Notes: generated from the sequence alone by a model not told the origin. Positions 20,184 to 32,404 are shown, counted from the first letter of the stretch. The stretch: DNA of 64,000 nucleotides from Crambe crambe (GCA_963924555.1 OZ004581.1:1674001-1738000), one strand, 5' to 3'. A program made the numbers and translations.

Positions 20184-20540
20184 CTAGCTAACTATCCAGT
20201 GTTTCCTTCTACCTGGTTGATAATTGCCAGTCTGATGATAGTCTTGATCAAGAATCACAACGATATCTTCATATCTTATAATGTTCTGACGCAAATGATC
20301 GACCACTTTGTGGTAATTGCGAGGATTGAGCTCAACTCGATTCCTTATAGCAGTCACTAGCATGCTAGCTTTATCAGTGTCTGTCAGATTTGACTTTGGG
20401 TTGGTAACCTCATCGTAATGTTCTTGTGTGATGAATCCTTGTTGAAAGAGAAACTGTGCAATATCTCTATCAGACTCCAGAGCAATCTCCAACTTCCTCT
20501 TGCAATTAACTACAGTAGAATACTCCTTGGAGTCTGTCAT
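20184..20540 (-). CDS. CARD-only protein, copy 2
   Basis: 118-residue single-exon CARD-like frame, nearly identical to the copy at 5519-5875 (differences such as FQQGFITQ for FQQRVITQ and IIRYED for IIKYED). Intact ATG and stop. It lies head-to-head with the intact NLR, which is the arrangement to expect if CARD protein and receptor are co-expressed. The GTAGAA donor is also present, but no linker or GTPase exon lies downstream here, so this copy should be CARD-only. Adaptor or decoy function is inferred. Confidence 0.8.
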   Translation of the reverse strand: MTDSKEYSTVVNCKRKLEIALESDRDIAQFLFQQGFITQEHYDEVTNPKSNLTDTDKASMLVTAIRNRVELNPRNYHKVVDHLRQNIIRYEDIVVILDQDYHQTGNYQPGRRKHWIVS

Positions 20541-20969
20541 TTTTTAAGTGCACTCCCACAAGCCAGAACTGCTAATGATGTGATGTTTTTTATCTTGTGT
20601 TACTTCAACTTACATGTTAGTCTGATCCTTAATTCTGATTATTTTATAACCAGTTGGTTGATGAACGATATTAGAGTCGATTAAGCAATTAGAAACTCCA
20701 GAGAAAGTTTGACATCAACCGCTGAAGAGATTTGGCTGAAGATGTCCGAGACTCGGTTTAGCTAGTCCTTAGCGAAGAAATCAAGAGCTCAATCGTAATA
20801 GACTACTCAAGATGCTGCTATGAAGTTATTAAACCGACTCAAGCCCTCGCACAACTTTTTAGCCAAAAGATCTGCATTCCACTGAATCCACTCCCACGTA
20901 AATCCGATATTCGATATAGCTAGCTAGTCACATGACTAAAGTTTTAGTGAAGCTATTTTAGGTAGCTAC
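20541..20969. promoter_or_regulatory. bidirectional promoter region, CARD gene / NLR
   Basis: About 430 nt between divergent start codons, conserved with 5876-6310. Contains pyrimidine- and AT-rich stretches. Shared regulation of CARD protein and NLR is inferred from geometry only. Confidence 0.45.
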
Positions 20970-23900
20970 ATGGGCAATCTTCTAAGCAACACCGAAATTG
21001 AGCCAGGAAGTTCAAGTGACTCTGAGAGTAAGGCTGCTGCAGAAAGTGGTCGATCCTGTGGAGCTGCAGTTCGCCATGAACAATCGAGGTAAGGAAGTAG
21101 CTAGAAAGCAAAGTAGCCGCTAGATATTCCTTGTTTCTTGTCAGACACTTCCAGTGAGTGAGTGAGTCAGAGAGAGAGAGAGGAGAGTTCATTCAAAAAT
21201 GATAATAATGATAAGAGATGAGGAATCTAGGCCTAATCGTTAACAGAACTAATTTTTTCTTAGTATTGATGTCACATTGAAGAAGGGGCAGTTGGATTTT
21301 TCTGACTCAGAAAGGGCAATAGCTTCATTCAAGAGTCAGCGTGAAGCTCTAATTGATGGCATTCGTCATAACTTACTCACTGTGACCGTCGAGTTATATG
21401 CTCAGGGAATTATTCCTAAAGAAACTTACGAAAAAGCCTTGAACGAGATGCATACTTCAACTATCAGGACAATGGAAGTGCTGGATGCTGTAGAGTCAAA
21501 GATTAGAATACAGCCATCAGTCTTCACCAAGTTCATTCATATCCTGGAGTCCGAGCCTTTCTTGTGCACATTATCTGATTTGTTGGTCAAAAGCTATTGT
21601 AAGTGGTAAAATTTATTGTTATTGCTACATATGTACTCCTCTCTCTGTTTACAGGTACTGCTAAGCCTATTGGTTGTCTAGCTGCTTCTACAGCTATCCC
21701 TCGCTATGCTGACTATCTCAAGGGAGTGTATGAAAGGTGTTTGGTTTCCAGTGATGGCAAGTTCCCTCCCACTCCTAGTAGGAAGTACATAAACCTTGCA
21801 TTAGTACGCCACTGTAAGCCATGTGACTTAGATGACGTAATGTTGCATACCTTACATGGTAATCTTGCAAAGATTCTGAAATCAAAAGAGCAGATTAGCA
21901 TTGAAGATATCTTTAAGCCCAGTAAGCATGATGGTCAGTCATCATTAGTCCTTATTGAAGGTCCTCCTGGAGTAGGAAAGAGTACTTTAGCCTGGCAACT
22001 TTGTAGGAGGTGGGATGAGATTCCACCCATGAAGCAGTACAACTTAGTAGTGCTTCTTCGGTTAAGAGAAAAGGATATACAGCAAATCCAACATGCTCAT
22101 GATCTATTTCCTCATCTAGACAGTGATCTGCAGCAGAGTGTAACCAAGGAAGTAGCGAGCACTAAAGGTAAGGGGGTGTTGTTCATTCTTGATGGATTTG
22201 ATGAGCTCCCTAGCTCTTTACGGCATGGTGGACTCTTGATCGATCTCATCACAGGACGTGCTCTACCAAAGTCTGCAGTGGTAATAACTAGCAGACCTTC
22301 AGCCACAACTGACCTTCTTAGAAGCTGTCGTCCTCAAATACAAAAGCATATCGAGATCCTAGGCTTCACTCAAGAATGTGTCAAGGAATATGCCTCTAGT
22401 GTCTTTTCATCTGAGCCTAAACTACTGGATGACTTCTTGACTTATATATCAGCTTCTAGCAATCCTGCCATCAATAGCTTGATGTACATTCCTCTCAATG
22501 CAGCTATAATTGTGGAGCTGTACAGAAATAGCAGGAGAACTGGTGGCCCTATACCCAATACATTGACACAGTTGTACACTCAACTTTGCCTTACACTACT
22601 TCAACGACATTACAATAACCAGCATCCATTATCTGATGTGATCTTGAATCGATTTACAAATCTAAATAACAGTGACTATCATCACTTTTTAGAATTATCT
22701 AAAATTGCATTTGAAGGATTCATGAAAAATGAGGTGATATTTTTTTCTGATAGTTTGCCGAAAGATTTGGTTCATTTTGGTTTCTTGGACACCACACAAT
22801 CTCTTCATTGTGGAGGTGGAATCTCCCACAACTTCCTCCATTTTACTCTACAAGAATTTCTAACAGCATACTACATTTCCCAGCTTCCCCATCAGGATGG
22901 CCTAGAAGTGTTCCAACAGCATGGTACTGATAAGCGTTGGAATATGGTGTGGAGATTTTTAGCCGGTTTGACTGGTTTTGAGTATTATAAAGGTACTATT
23001 AATTGCGATGCCTTTGAAACCATCAAGGAAAATAAGCTTGAATTATCTAGTTTGCTAATTCAATGTGTGTATGAAGCATGCATCAAGCTTGACTATACGG
23101 GTCTTTTTGGAAGCAAGGAAATATCGGCAAAAGGTGTAGAAAATGCGATAGAGAAATGTGCATTAGGCTATTGCATTGCTGCTAGTGCTTCCACTGTGTC
23201 TTGGGATGTGAAGTTGTATGGATCATTGGATGGTTTTATATGGGGCCTGAACTCAAGAAGACCATGTGAAGGCATCATAACCACAATAGAAATAGTTGGT
23301 TACTCACAAGCCTGTGACTATATTACTAGTCTTGATGTCACTTTATTCAATACTACTGATGCTTCAGTAAGCAATTTAATTGCATTGATTTCACAGATGA
23401 AAATTTTGAAAAATTTGAGCATAGATGGTGTACAACATGCTAAAGATTTGACCAAACTATTATTTCAGCTTTCCACAAGTAACGTGACTAGCCTGGACCT
23501 CAAAGGTTTGTTTGAATATAGAAACTTAAACCGTTCTGTCATTGATGCATTGGCTAAACTCATTGATGAATCTCATGGGAAACTTTTAGCTTTAAATATC
23601 ATTGTGTTTCTTGAGTTATCTTTAAATCTTTTTGAACCAGATGTTCCATTATCAGAATTAGTATTTAGTAATTCTTCATTGTGGCAATTGTGTATTACTA
23701 GTCATTATCGGCTTATTCCACTCACTCCACTCGAGACTAATACTTGTCTCACTCATGTAACTATCGAGTGTGAGTGGTTAGACCGGCATGCTAAGTCTAT
23801 TGCATGTGTACTGCAAAAGAACACTACTCTTCAACACCTAATTTTGAAATCGTCTTCCTATTATCTTGAGGGTGCCATCCATTTCTGTATAACTGTGGCA

Positions 23901-24026
23901 AATGGACTCAAAATGAATCTGTATTTGCAGACAGTAGAATTACACGTCCCAAGTGGTATGAAACCACAGGACCACCCTGAATTCAATTCTGATTCTCGCA
24001 TCATTTTGTGTGTACATGAGATTTAG
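20970..24026 (+). CDS. NLR: myristoylated leader-CARD-NACHT-LRR
   Basis: Three exons (20970-21088, 21264-21598, 21655-24026) join in frame to about 941 residues. Introns are GTAAGG..TTCTTAG and GTAAGT..TTTACAG. The start MGNLLSNT fits the MGxxxS/T N-myristoylation pattern, unusual for an NLR. Exon 2 is a CARD-like domain. Exon 3 carries NACHT: Walker A GPPGVGKST (about 254-262), Walker B LFILDGFDELP (about 326-336), sensor-like VITSRP. A winged-helix region with HFTLQEFLTAYY follows, then degenerate leucine-rich repeats from about 730 to 935. NLRs are cytosolic sensors that oligomerise on ligand binding and recruit CARD partners. All core motifs are intact. The LRR is short and ends in IILCVHEI. 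No homologue of the head-to-head CARD protein other than its duplicate is seen. Confidence 0.88.
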
Positions 24027-24709
24027 TACCACGATTTTTATGAAGTCCAAAGTGTATACATAGCTATCACATGCACATTTACCACAACCAATTTTATACA
24101 GTTTTGTTTACTGTAGCTAGTTTTCTTATTTGGTCATTTGTTTATAAATGATAGTTGTAGTAATTTTGGCCTCGCTCATTAACAATTCCATTTATGTCAC
24201 GTGGCTTTCCATGTACTGTCATGCTCATGCACTTCAACCAGGCATTCACATCTCTCAGACCAGTGGCTTCTCATGTCATTGAGTTTGAAGGTATAGGGAT
24301 TCGATCCTTTGCCATCCAGAAGCCCCTAACTACAGTACTTGAACTTGAATATGTATTGTCCAGAGTAGCCATAGTGAAATCAATGTTAAATTTGGACATG
24401 CTTTTTTTCATAATCTGAATTTTCCTATCACTCAAGCATTGGTTCTGTTCCTATTCTTGTGTATGTTATTAGCTACTAGAATCAATGACGACATTGTCAT
24501 GGAGTTAAATTTTCATGGTTTCAACGGGTATGATTATATTTCTTCAAAACCAAGCAACACTAAGTTCTCACCCTGTAAAGTATAGCTATAGGCCATATGA
24601 TATTGTAGATTTTCCTTGTTATTGTTATTAAATTCAACACTAGGTCAATTAATGTTTGGCATAACTGTTGAACATGATCATAAATATTCTACAGAAACAG
24701 TTTAATTTT
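24027..24709. other. intergenic, no gene seen
   Basis: Tail-to-tail gap between the NLR (plus) and the second transporter copy (minus). It should hold both 3' untranslated regions. No repeats or coding signal stand out. Confidence 0.4.
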
Positions 24710-26520
24710 CTAAGTGATGAAAATAGGTAATGAATGAAATGAACACGCAGTAGTGTAATTTATCACTCCACTGCATTGTACATTGTGTAACATGTGTAGT
24801 AATTGATAGCAAATAGCTATGTGTTCATTAGGTAGAATGTCACCTCTCTGCCTCTTCTTGTACATCCGACCCAGTATGCATGCCAATATGAATATCAGAA
24901 GGAGTATGACGCTTGCTGATAGCAGATGCCATGTCCCACACCCGTACCTGTTAGGAGGCCATTTATGCACAGTATAAGTGATAGGCAACATAATAAGATA
25001 AGTAATGATGTATGAAAATCCAAAGTATCCATATGCAAATCCTGTAATTAATCCTCTCATGGAGTAAGGTGACTGAGCATAGATAAACTGTGTAATTAAT
25101 CCTCTCATGGAGTAAGGTGACTGAGCATAGATAAACTGTGTAATTAATCCTCTCATGGAGTAAGGTGACTGAGCATAGATAAACTGTGTAGCTAGCTGCT
25201 GAATATAGGTAGAAGGTACTGAAGGCTCATATAAGCTCTGGAAGCATCACCCACTTGTAATCCAAAGGAAGTGAATATCTTGCACTGTAATCTTTTTTTT
25301 TTCAACTTTCTAGAAGACAAGTTATATTTGTCCTAATATCGATGTCAAGTTTAACATGACCTACAACCGCCAGAGATAAATATCCAACTATGCTGATAAA
25401 TGTCCAATATTGAACTTTGTGAATAATGACACTCTTGCTATGAAACGATGCAGCAATAATTCGTAGAGTGGAATTGTTAGGATAATGACTAAGTAGCCAA
25501 AGTTGTATACTATTTCTCTTTGAAAACAATTTATAGTATGTTCCAAGGAGCAATCAGATATATTTTCCCATCTGAAGTTCAAATTTCTAAGGTGATATCT
25601 CATGCCTGTTGCCACTGATTGTACTGTATTGATGAAGCAAACAAAGAGAATAGCAGTAAGAAAATGTAGAAGCATACGCCAGAAAGTCTTCACATCCTCC
25701 ACCTTTTCTGTAGTGAACGGGCCACCAAATTTATGTTTGGCAAAATCAATTCTGGAGTAATGTTTGTCATCACAGTAAGTAAAGGCACTCCTCTGATGAG
25801 GATACTTATTCTTCCAGGCAAAATGCATAACTCTGTATATCAGCTTAAGTATTACTGGCTCTTTAATGAGCCAGTGGTTGAAGTTATAGTCAAGGCACAG
25901 TACTAGGCTCAAACAGGCTGGGAACAGTAGTTTGGCCAATGCAATATATTTAGAACATATACATTTCAAAGATAACACTACAATTGCATAGCCAACATAC
26001 CAGGCCCAAACAAACCAGTTGGACAATGCTTTCATATCACCAGAGGAAGCATCAGGAAGCTGATCAACACCAAACTGTGTGATATTGACAATTAGTCCTT
26101 CTGTACTAATGAATAAGATCACAAACATAGTAATATACAAGGTTTCTTTGATTGTTGCAATGTGTGGAAGATTATCGGGTATTCCAGAAACTACACATAT
26201 TCCAATTGTAGTTAACCATGCAATCAGAAAGCTTTGTCGTATCATCTTGTATCTCCCCCAGTAGGTATCAGCTATCCACCCTAATACTGGGCAGAGCAGA
26301 GCTATCAAAAGTAGTATACCACCTCTGAAGGTGTATTGGTAGATTTTATTGTTTGTGATGAGGACCTCGAGGCCATCAGTGTAGAATACAGAGCTAATGC
26401 CAAAGTTGAGTACAAACCATGCTGTTACAATCCAAATAAGCACTATGATCATCCCTTTATTTCGACACAGCATGAATTTGCAAGTGCTAGGAGATATCAT
26501 GGCCCTTCTTGGTATGATAA
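24710..26520 (-). pseudogene. SLC15/PTR-type transporter, copy 2 (broken)
   Basis: Close paralogue of the copy at 12602-14313, with the same signatures (LGWIADTYWGRYK, FGVDQLPDASSGDM, GGPFTTEKVEDVKTFWRM). First in-frame ATG is at 26500. Lesions: about 11 nt missing at 25404-25410, which shifts the frame where copy 1 has its 23-nt duplication; an A-run change near 25297-25312 that creates an early stop after NITCLLES; and a short deletion upstream of the ATG. The Ser codon lost to a stop in copy 1 is intact here. The C-terminal region carries a 48-nt in-frame triplication. A partial duplicate of the 5' end lies at about 26565-26650. Confidence 0.75.
25044..25187. repeat. 48-nt tandem triplication within transporter
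   Basis: Three copies starting at 25044, 25092 and 25140. Each encodes MRGLITQFIYAQSPYS on the minus strand in the open part of the frame, so the reading frame is kept and 32 residues are added before a membrane segment. Copy 1 of the transporter has a single unit. Confidence 0.8.
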
Positions 26521-26962
26521 CAAGATAGAACTCTTTTCCACTCTCTATGTTAATAGTTGCAAATATGCAGCATGAATTTGCTAGTGCTAGGAGATATCAT
26601 GGCCCTTCTTGTGCTTTGGTATGAAGATAGAACTCTCCTCCACTCTGTATAATAGTTGCAAAAATGAAGATTTTCATGAAAGCTAGCTTCTCTTAATACA
26701 TACGTAGTTAGTCGTGCAGTTGTTCAACTAAAAAAACAACTCTCTAGTCACTCTAAACAGATTTACATGAATGCACTATTAGCTAATTATGGCGAAAACC
26801 ATGAATGCGTTATTATTTTAAACAATGATGTCTTAGTATAATACTGTACAGTCAAGGGAGTTTCTCTAGGGTGACATAATTATGGTACACAAGCAATACA
26901 ATTTAAGGATCCATGGTGCATAGTAAACACTTTCAGGTAACAGTGATGGTGTCATAGCCATA

Positions 26963-27074
26963 CACTGTAAAAAATGAAAGTGTTTACTGCACACCATTTT
27001 GTCCCAATGCACACACTGTTTTGTTTTTAGTGTGTGCGGTATTGGGTGCAGTGCACACTTTCATTTTTACAGTG
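26963..27074. mobile_element. CACTGTAAAAATGAAAGTG MITE, copy 2
   Basis: Same foldback family and position relative to the transporter as 14548-14656, so it was inserted before the unit was duplicated. Right end CACTTTCATTTTTACAGTG is more complete than in copy 1. Confidence 0.7.
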
Positions 27075-27350
27075 TGTGCTCAATATTATGAGCTTTGTTA
27101 CTGCATGTAGTAGTAAAAATTTTGATCTTATGGATCTTACTGAAGAAGATCTATGAGATCGAAAATTATGATTAAATTCTATTGATACTTACTAGTTACT
27201 ATAGTATTAGCTCAATAACTTATTAAAGACTCCAAAGATGATCACAGGTCTATTCCCAGTGCAAGACTCCACCTCCTCATAGAAGGCAAATTCCAATGGG
27301 AGAGAGGAAGGAAAGGAGGGGGGAGAGGGAGGGAGATAGAGATAGACCCA

Positions 27351-27437
27351 ATAGTTATGTTTATGGGAAATACATCTGCCTCGTGATCTAAATGAACAGC
27401 CTCTCGTGTATTTCCCATAAACCACTCTAATAACTAT
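27351..27437. repeat. short inverted-repeat element
   Basis: ATAGTTATG..TTTATGGGAAATAC at the left is mirrored by GTATTTCCCATAAA..ATAACTAT at the right, with a loop of about 35 nt. Not present at the equivalent point of the first unit, so it probably inserted after duplication. Confidence 0.5.
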
Positions 27438-27573
27438 ACCATAATGTAAGGGCAACCCCATTCAGGTGTTGGGAGAAGAGGTAGAAGAGAATGGAAAATA
27501 AATGTGACCTAAACCAGTGAAAAAATACTTAGCTAATACCCTAAATTTCTAATTTCTCCCCTCCCTCCTGTAG

Positions 27574-27959
27574 CTAGGACTTTCAATCCAGAACAGGAAC
27601 AAGCCAAGGAGATCTATGACAATGTGATTCAATTGGAGGAAACACATGGACATGAATTCTCAGGTAGATATCTTCAGCCATCCATTATGATATGAAGAGG
27701 AAATTTTGTGTCTCCCTTTGATTGGAAATAATGTAGAAGGTTCCAATAAAGAAATGATTGACGATAACCTATACAGTAGATTATCATGTGATATAGTAGT
27801 CCAAGGGAGAAGTTATGAGGCGATATTATATTGATTTGGATATTGTATAGCTGCTCTGTTCCTGATCTACATGGAGACACTCATTGGTCAGATTGAGGAC
27901 ATCATCAAAGCAGAGAAGAGGAACAAGCATGGGTGCCTGTGGCTAGGCACGCAGCATGA
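27574..27959 (+). pseudogene. guanylate-kinase-like (MAGUK-type) C-terminal relic
   Basis: Two exon-like pieces join in phase: 27574-27663 (acceptor CTGTAG, donor GTAGAT) reading EIYDNVIQLEETHGHEFS, and 27851-27959 reading METLIGQIEDIIKAE. After a one-base frame change it reads EEEQAWVPVARHAA then TGA. The pattern H-x-F, then a helix, then WVPV near the stop is like the end of the guanylate-kinase domain in MAGUK proteins. The frameshift and the lack of upstream exons indicate a dead fragment. Identification is tentative. Confidence 0.35.
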
Positions 27960-28584
27960 GACCTAAGAGATCAACTTTCACCTCACCATCAAATACTGTT
28001 ATAAACATGCCATGAGTCTGTGTTAGAAGTCCATTTCTGAATCAATGGTTTTTATTTTTACAGTTTAATATTCCCAGGAATCACGTACACAGCTGATTCC
28101 TCCCCAGATCCAATTGGGGTGGGGAAACGGGGGGGGGGGGGGGGGGGGATAGGGGATTAACCTATGCACCACACTCCACAGAGAGAGTGTTGCAGTTACA
28201 TATGATGATTGAACCAATTCCTTATTATTAGTAATGTAAATAAAATGGACAGATATTTCAGCAAGACTAGCTTAACTAGACTAAGAGTATAACACAAAAA
28301 TAATTCTAAAAGCAGAACACATGCATACAAGATGATGGCTAGCTATAACTCTATAATCATGAAAATTAATTTTCATTCACTGTGTAGTTACAAGTACATA
28401 AAAAAGTGACTAACTAGCTAACTAGCTAGATGGCCAGAAATAGACAAGGAAAAATCACTGAATAGCGATGAAATTTTTAATAAACTATGGATAGATAAGT
28501 AACTGATTATAGCTAAGTAGCTAGCTGTGTGTACATTTTTTCTTCTTTTTTTGCTTTTTTCTTCTTCTTTCTTTAAACAAATAT
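27960..28584. other. intergenic with poly-G run
   Basis: AT-rich DNA without coding signal. It contains an uninterrupted G run at about 28131-28148 and pyrimidine-rich sequence next to the 3' end of the GVIN-derived gene. Confidence 0.4.
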
Positions 28585-30077
28585 CTACAGTAGATATATT
28601 TTGTTAAGGAAGTTTTCCACATCTTGCCACTTAATCGTCAGCCATTGTTCTGGAACTTGGGGTGGCATGGTGTCAAATACTCTTTCTAATTCTTTACTGT
28701 ACTTGCCTACAAACAACTTCCAATACAAAGATTCTTCAGAAGTATGATCTGGAGGAATGGACCAATCAGGGTATATCGACTGGTAGTCTTTGTAGGGGTG
28801 GGGTTTTTGGTTTGGTTTGTTTTGAAAAGTTCTGTCACTAGCAACAAGTGCAGGGCAAAAGTCTGTCATCAATGCAGAGGTTTTATTCCAACAGTATCCT
28901 CCTAGGAATGAGGGGCGATGAACTGCAATTTTGTGCTTTTGGCCAGCATCAACATGATTAGGGTCTAGCCAATCACATTGTTCTTTGCAAAAGGGGCATT
29001 GCTTTGTGCAACCGATTAACTTTTCCAAGAGCTTATGTGGTTTGTCTTTCCAGTGAACCATTTCATTCTCACATTTAATGCTGTTGAGTGAAGTATGAAG
29101 TTTCTTCTTTAAACCTTCAAGTCCAGAATGAATTTGTCTTTTAAAGTTGTCAAGATTCAGTTTAGATGGTGCATCTGAAGAAGCATTCAGTAATTCATCA
29201 ACATTAAGTGCAATGCCTAATTCATCTATGATAGTTTTATCACTACAAAAGGCCGACAACCATTCATGGATATCAGTTTCGTTCACTTCGATCACCTTAC
29301 TTTCTACAACTCCTATTAGCCTTGATACTTCCTCTTTTGCTGATATTTGTAATCGTGTGTTCTCACCTGATAACTTTTCATTGCAGAACTGCACCGTGTA
29401 GTATTTTATTCGCTTTTTAAGATAATCTTTGACATTTGAAATATAGGCCATATAATCCTCAAAACTATCATTTTCATGGAGATCAGTGAGAATCTTGACT
29501 TTCAGGGCCATCTTGGAAGAGAAATGGTGCTCAGAGCTCTTCATTACCCCAACCATTTTGGCACCAAGTGTTTTTCCAACTTGTTCCCTTATAGGTCTTT
29601 CGAGATATGAAGAAAGAGTGTTGGCAATAGCCTCTTCTGCTTCAGTCTGGTTATACTGATTTTTAAATCTTGTAAAGAGGGGACCCTTCAAATTCTTTTG
29701 GAAACGGTTAATTCCCTTTGAAACATCCCTAGAGAGTTTTTCAGGAGAAATTACTGAACCCGACAATTTAGCAGTTCTTGCATCTGCCACCATTTTGCTC
29801 GGTAAAAAATCAAAGTCTGTGATGTCACTCTCTGGAAGAGAATGAGTTGGAGTTATTTGGAGCAGATCAAATTTAAGAAGTACATGAAGAGCCTTTTTTT
29901 CAACTGGATATCTTGCTACTTCTTTAAGTTGGGATAATGCATTAATGTCTCCATTAAGGTGTTTGAGTGATGCTTTAGACTTCACACCTATCTTCTCCAA
30001 CTGTGACAACCAATAGTCAGTGTCATCCAGTCCTACATCACCAAGGTGTGAAGCTAGTTCGGATTTTGACGTATTTC
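28585..30077 (-). CDS. internally deleted GVIN-like protein lacking the GTPase domain
   Basis: One open frame of about 474-496 residues made of three in-frame pieces of a GVIN gene: the N-terminal segment (LEKIGVKSKASLKHLNGDIN), a short middle piece (DITDF ... SPEKLSRDVSKGIN), and the C-terminal region (KNLKGPLFTRFKNQYNQTEA to LNKIYLL). The C-terminal Cys/His motif GCTKQCPFCKEQC..H..H is kept. About 1,600-1,700 residues including the whole G domain are absent compared with 39254-45835, yet the frame has no stops. An acceptor-like GAATAG lies at 30077. No in-frame ATG is seen before about 29795, so a 5' exon is needed. Its phase differs by one base from the full-length gene's exon. Could be a decoy, or a recent pseudogene. 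Confidence 0.6.
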
Positions 30078-30115
30078 CTATTCAGAAAATTGATCACGTA
30101 AATTATAGCAAGATA

Positions 30116-30652
30116 CCGTATAGCCGGAAATATTGACGAAGATTTTAATTTGACACTTTGGCGGTTTAAGCATCAAATCGCCAAAAATAAAACCGTCAAA
30201 AAATCGTGCGGTTTAATTAAGTTTGCGATACATTGCGTTCCATTTATTGCACACTACTGCTGGAGAGCCATAGGCCCTGGAGGAGTAGTGCCTTGAACCT
30301 GTGATGGCGTAACAAACTAAAGAGCCATCATCATCACTATAAAGAAAGAGAGAACAAGCGGCTGAAATTCTTCGAGGGATGTGTCCAACGATTGTAGCAT
30401 AAGGATCGCTATCAGTGTTAGTTTCTCCCAAGAATTGAAGTCCATACGCTTTCGTAGACTAACACAACTGGAGAACTCGTACTAAACTGATAATAGCTAG
30501 CTAGCTAGCTAGCTGTACACAGCTCGCATGCACGATGCACGCGCATTATTTATTTTGTGCGATTTCAGATTCCGTCAAATTAAATACTGTCATTGGTATT
30601 TTTATGAGGAAATCGTATAATATAATTCCCGTCAATATTACCGGCTATACGG
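30116..30652. mobile_element. TA-flanked element carrying a HIRAN-like frame
   Basis: Ends CCGTATAGCCGG and CCGGCTATACGG form terminal inverted repeats of about 24 nt flanked by TA, as in Tc1/mariner-type insertions. The corresponding site in the other unit (about 6747-6756, CAAGATAGATAA) is empty, so the insertion followed duplication. The minus strand (30431-30213) encodes ETNTDSDPYATIVGHIPRRI then LVCYAITGSRHY, the second half of a HIRAN domain, a DNA-end binding fold found in helicases and nucleases. No transposase is present, so it is non-autonomous with a captured or residual gene segment. Confidence 0.75.
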
Positions 30653-30668
30653 TAGATGATAATCAGAT

Positions 30669-31080
30669 GGCTAGTAGATTTCATCCTCCAACTTCGAGCT
30701 CTGAAGGCTCAGTAGCTTGAACCATCTGAGCTGCCTGACCCTACTTTACTTATTAATCACCAGTCAATGACTACAAGGGTGCTTAGTAATAATTAAGAGG
30801 GCATGTAGTTCCCACAGGCCAAAAGTGTAATAAAATTATGTATAATATGTTAACAATTTTAAAAGCCTTAGCTAATTGGCACGACTTCTTATTATGTTAT
30901 CATCAAAGTTTTGTGATGAGTGTGATTTGGAGATCACTGTATAATGGCTGTTGAGAAGTTTTCATGTCTCTCTTGATGCTTGGCATCTGTATTCTAGCTA
31001 TGATTGTTATTACTTTTGGGGGAAACTACTCATTCTCTTCTTTTAAGGATTGAATAACAGTAGTCATATGCAATAAGATC
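30669..31080. other. duplicated intron sequence with deletion junction
   Basis: Matches 6778-7700 in part, then joins near 31070-31100 to sequence equivalent to about 9110. The intervening exons 7-9 of the Death-CARD gene are therefore missing here. No intact gene. Confidence 0.5.
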
Positions 31081-31602
31081 TATAAACTAGCTACTGTTTT
31101 TTTTTGGAGGCACAAAGTTGTCAGCAAGGCAGGTAAGCCTCATTTCCCATTCATAGCTACCTAGGCTTGCTTGGATCAACTTGCTTCAATAGCGAGGGAG
31201 AAATGACTTCTCTAGTAGTTATTGAACATCCAATAGCAGCCATGCCACTAATAGCAACTAACAAGGACTTTCTCTAACTAGCAAAGCTAAGGCAGTACAT
31301 GCAGCTAGCTATAGCTACCTATCGATTTTTTTGTAGTTGCATTCAATTAATGCTCTACACTGCTGTGATGCTATAGCAGCCAGCACTTATAAAAATTAGC
31401 TAATTAATTTTGATAGTACAAGCCAGTTAAACTATGTTTTTATGGGAAATATGCTCAAGGCAGTCTATTTAGACCACTCTAAGCCATATAATTTAGCTAT
31501 AATATGGACCAACTCAATTTAAATTTCATGGTCCACAATGATGTGACATCAAAAGTCATACCAAAACTCACTAGCTATTGGGCAATCTATTATTGCATGT
31601 AC

Positions 31603-32369
31603 CTCTTGTGAATACTGGATCAGTTTTCATTTCATCCCATGATGATGGTGTATCAGAGACACCTAGGGAAGCATGGTCTTGAATAGAACCTTGAAGCTTA
31701 GCATCAGCAGTAGCTTGATGAGAAGAGCATCTGTACTCTGCAAGTTACATTGAATTTTCTAGTTATCTTATTTGTATAAGCTCAAAAAATTGTGTAGGGC
31801 AGTGGCTATGTAGCTACCCCATGTGAAGAATGTCCATAAAGTATAAACTAGGGTATGTTCATGTAACATAATTCAATTGGTGAATGAAGCAGTTGGTGAA
31901 AGTCATTTGTACTTTAACTTCTTAGGCTGTCAGGATGAACAGCTATATACACAGGAGGCTGTATAATGCTTACCACAAACATTTAGAAAGCCAAGTGCTT
32001 ACAATCCACTTAGCACCCCTATGACAAAATGCTTTAGAAAGCATAAGCTCTAGCTGTTTGTTGCTAAGTGTTATGGACATGTTTCGTTTGTGGGGTCAAA
32101 GGTCAAATGAATGTATGTGCATGCATGTGTATCAGAGAGTGCGGTAGCACTCTCTATGTAGGGATGACTCAGACGGCCATGCGTGCCACCTATAGACTAA
32201 TACAAAAGTGAAATTCTAGTTCCCCCACTTAGACCTAACAAAAGCTACTGTGAATGATTATCCAGCCTACTAGAGCCTACTACAATGTGCAGGCCAAGTT
32301 TCAGGACCAGGGAGCTTACTGTTTCAGAAATACGGCAAGCAGGTAAATCGCTAGATTCTTCTTCTTCTC

Positions 32370-32404
<35 letters not shown>

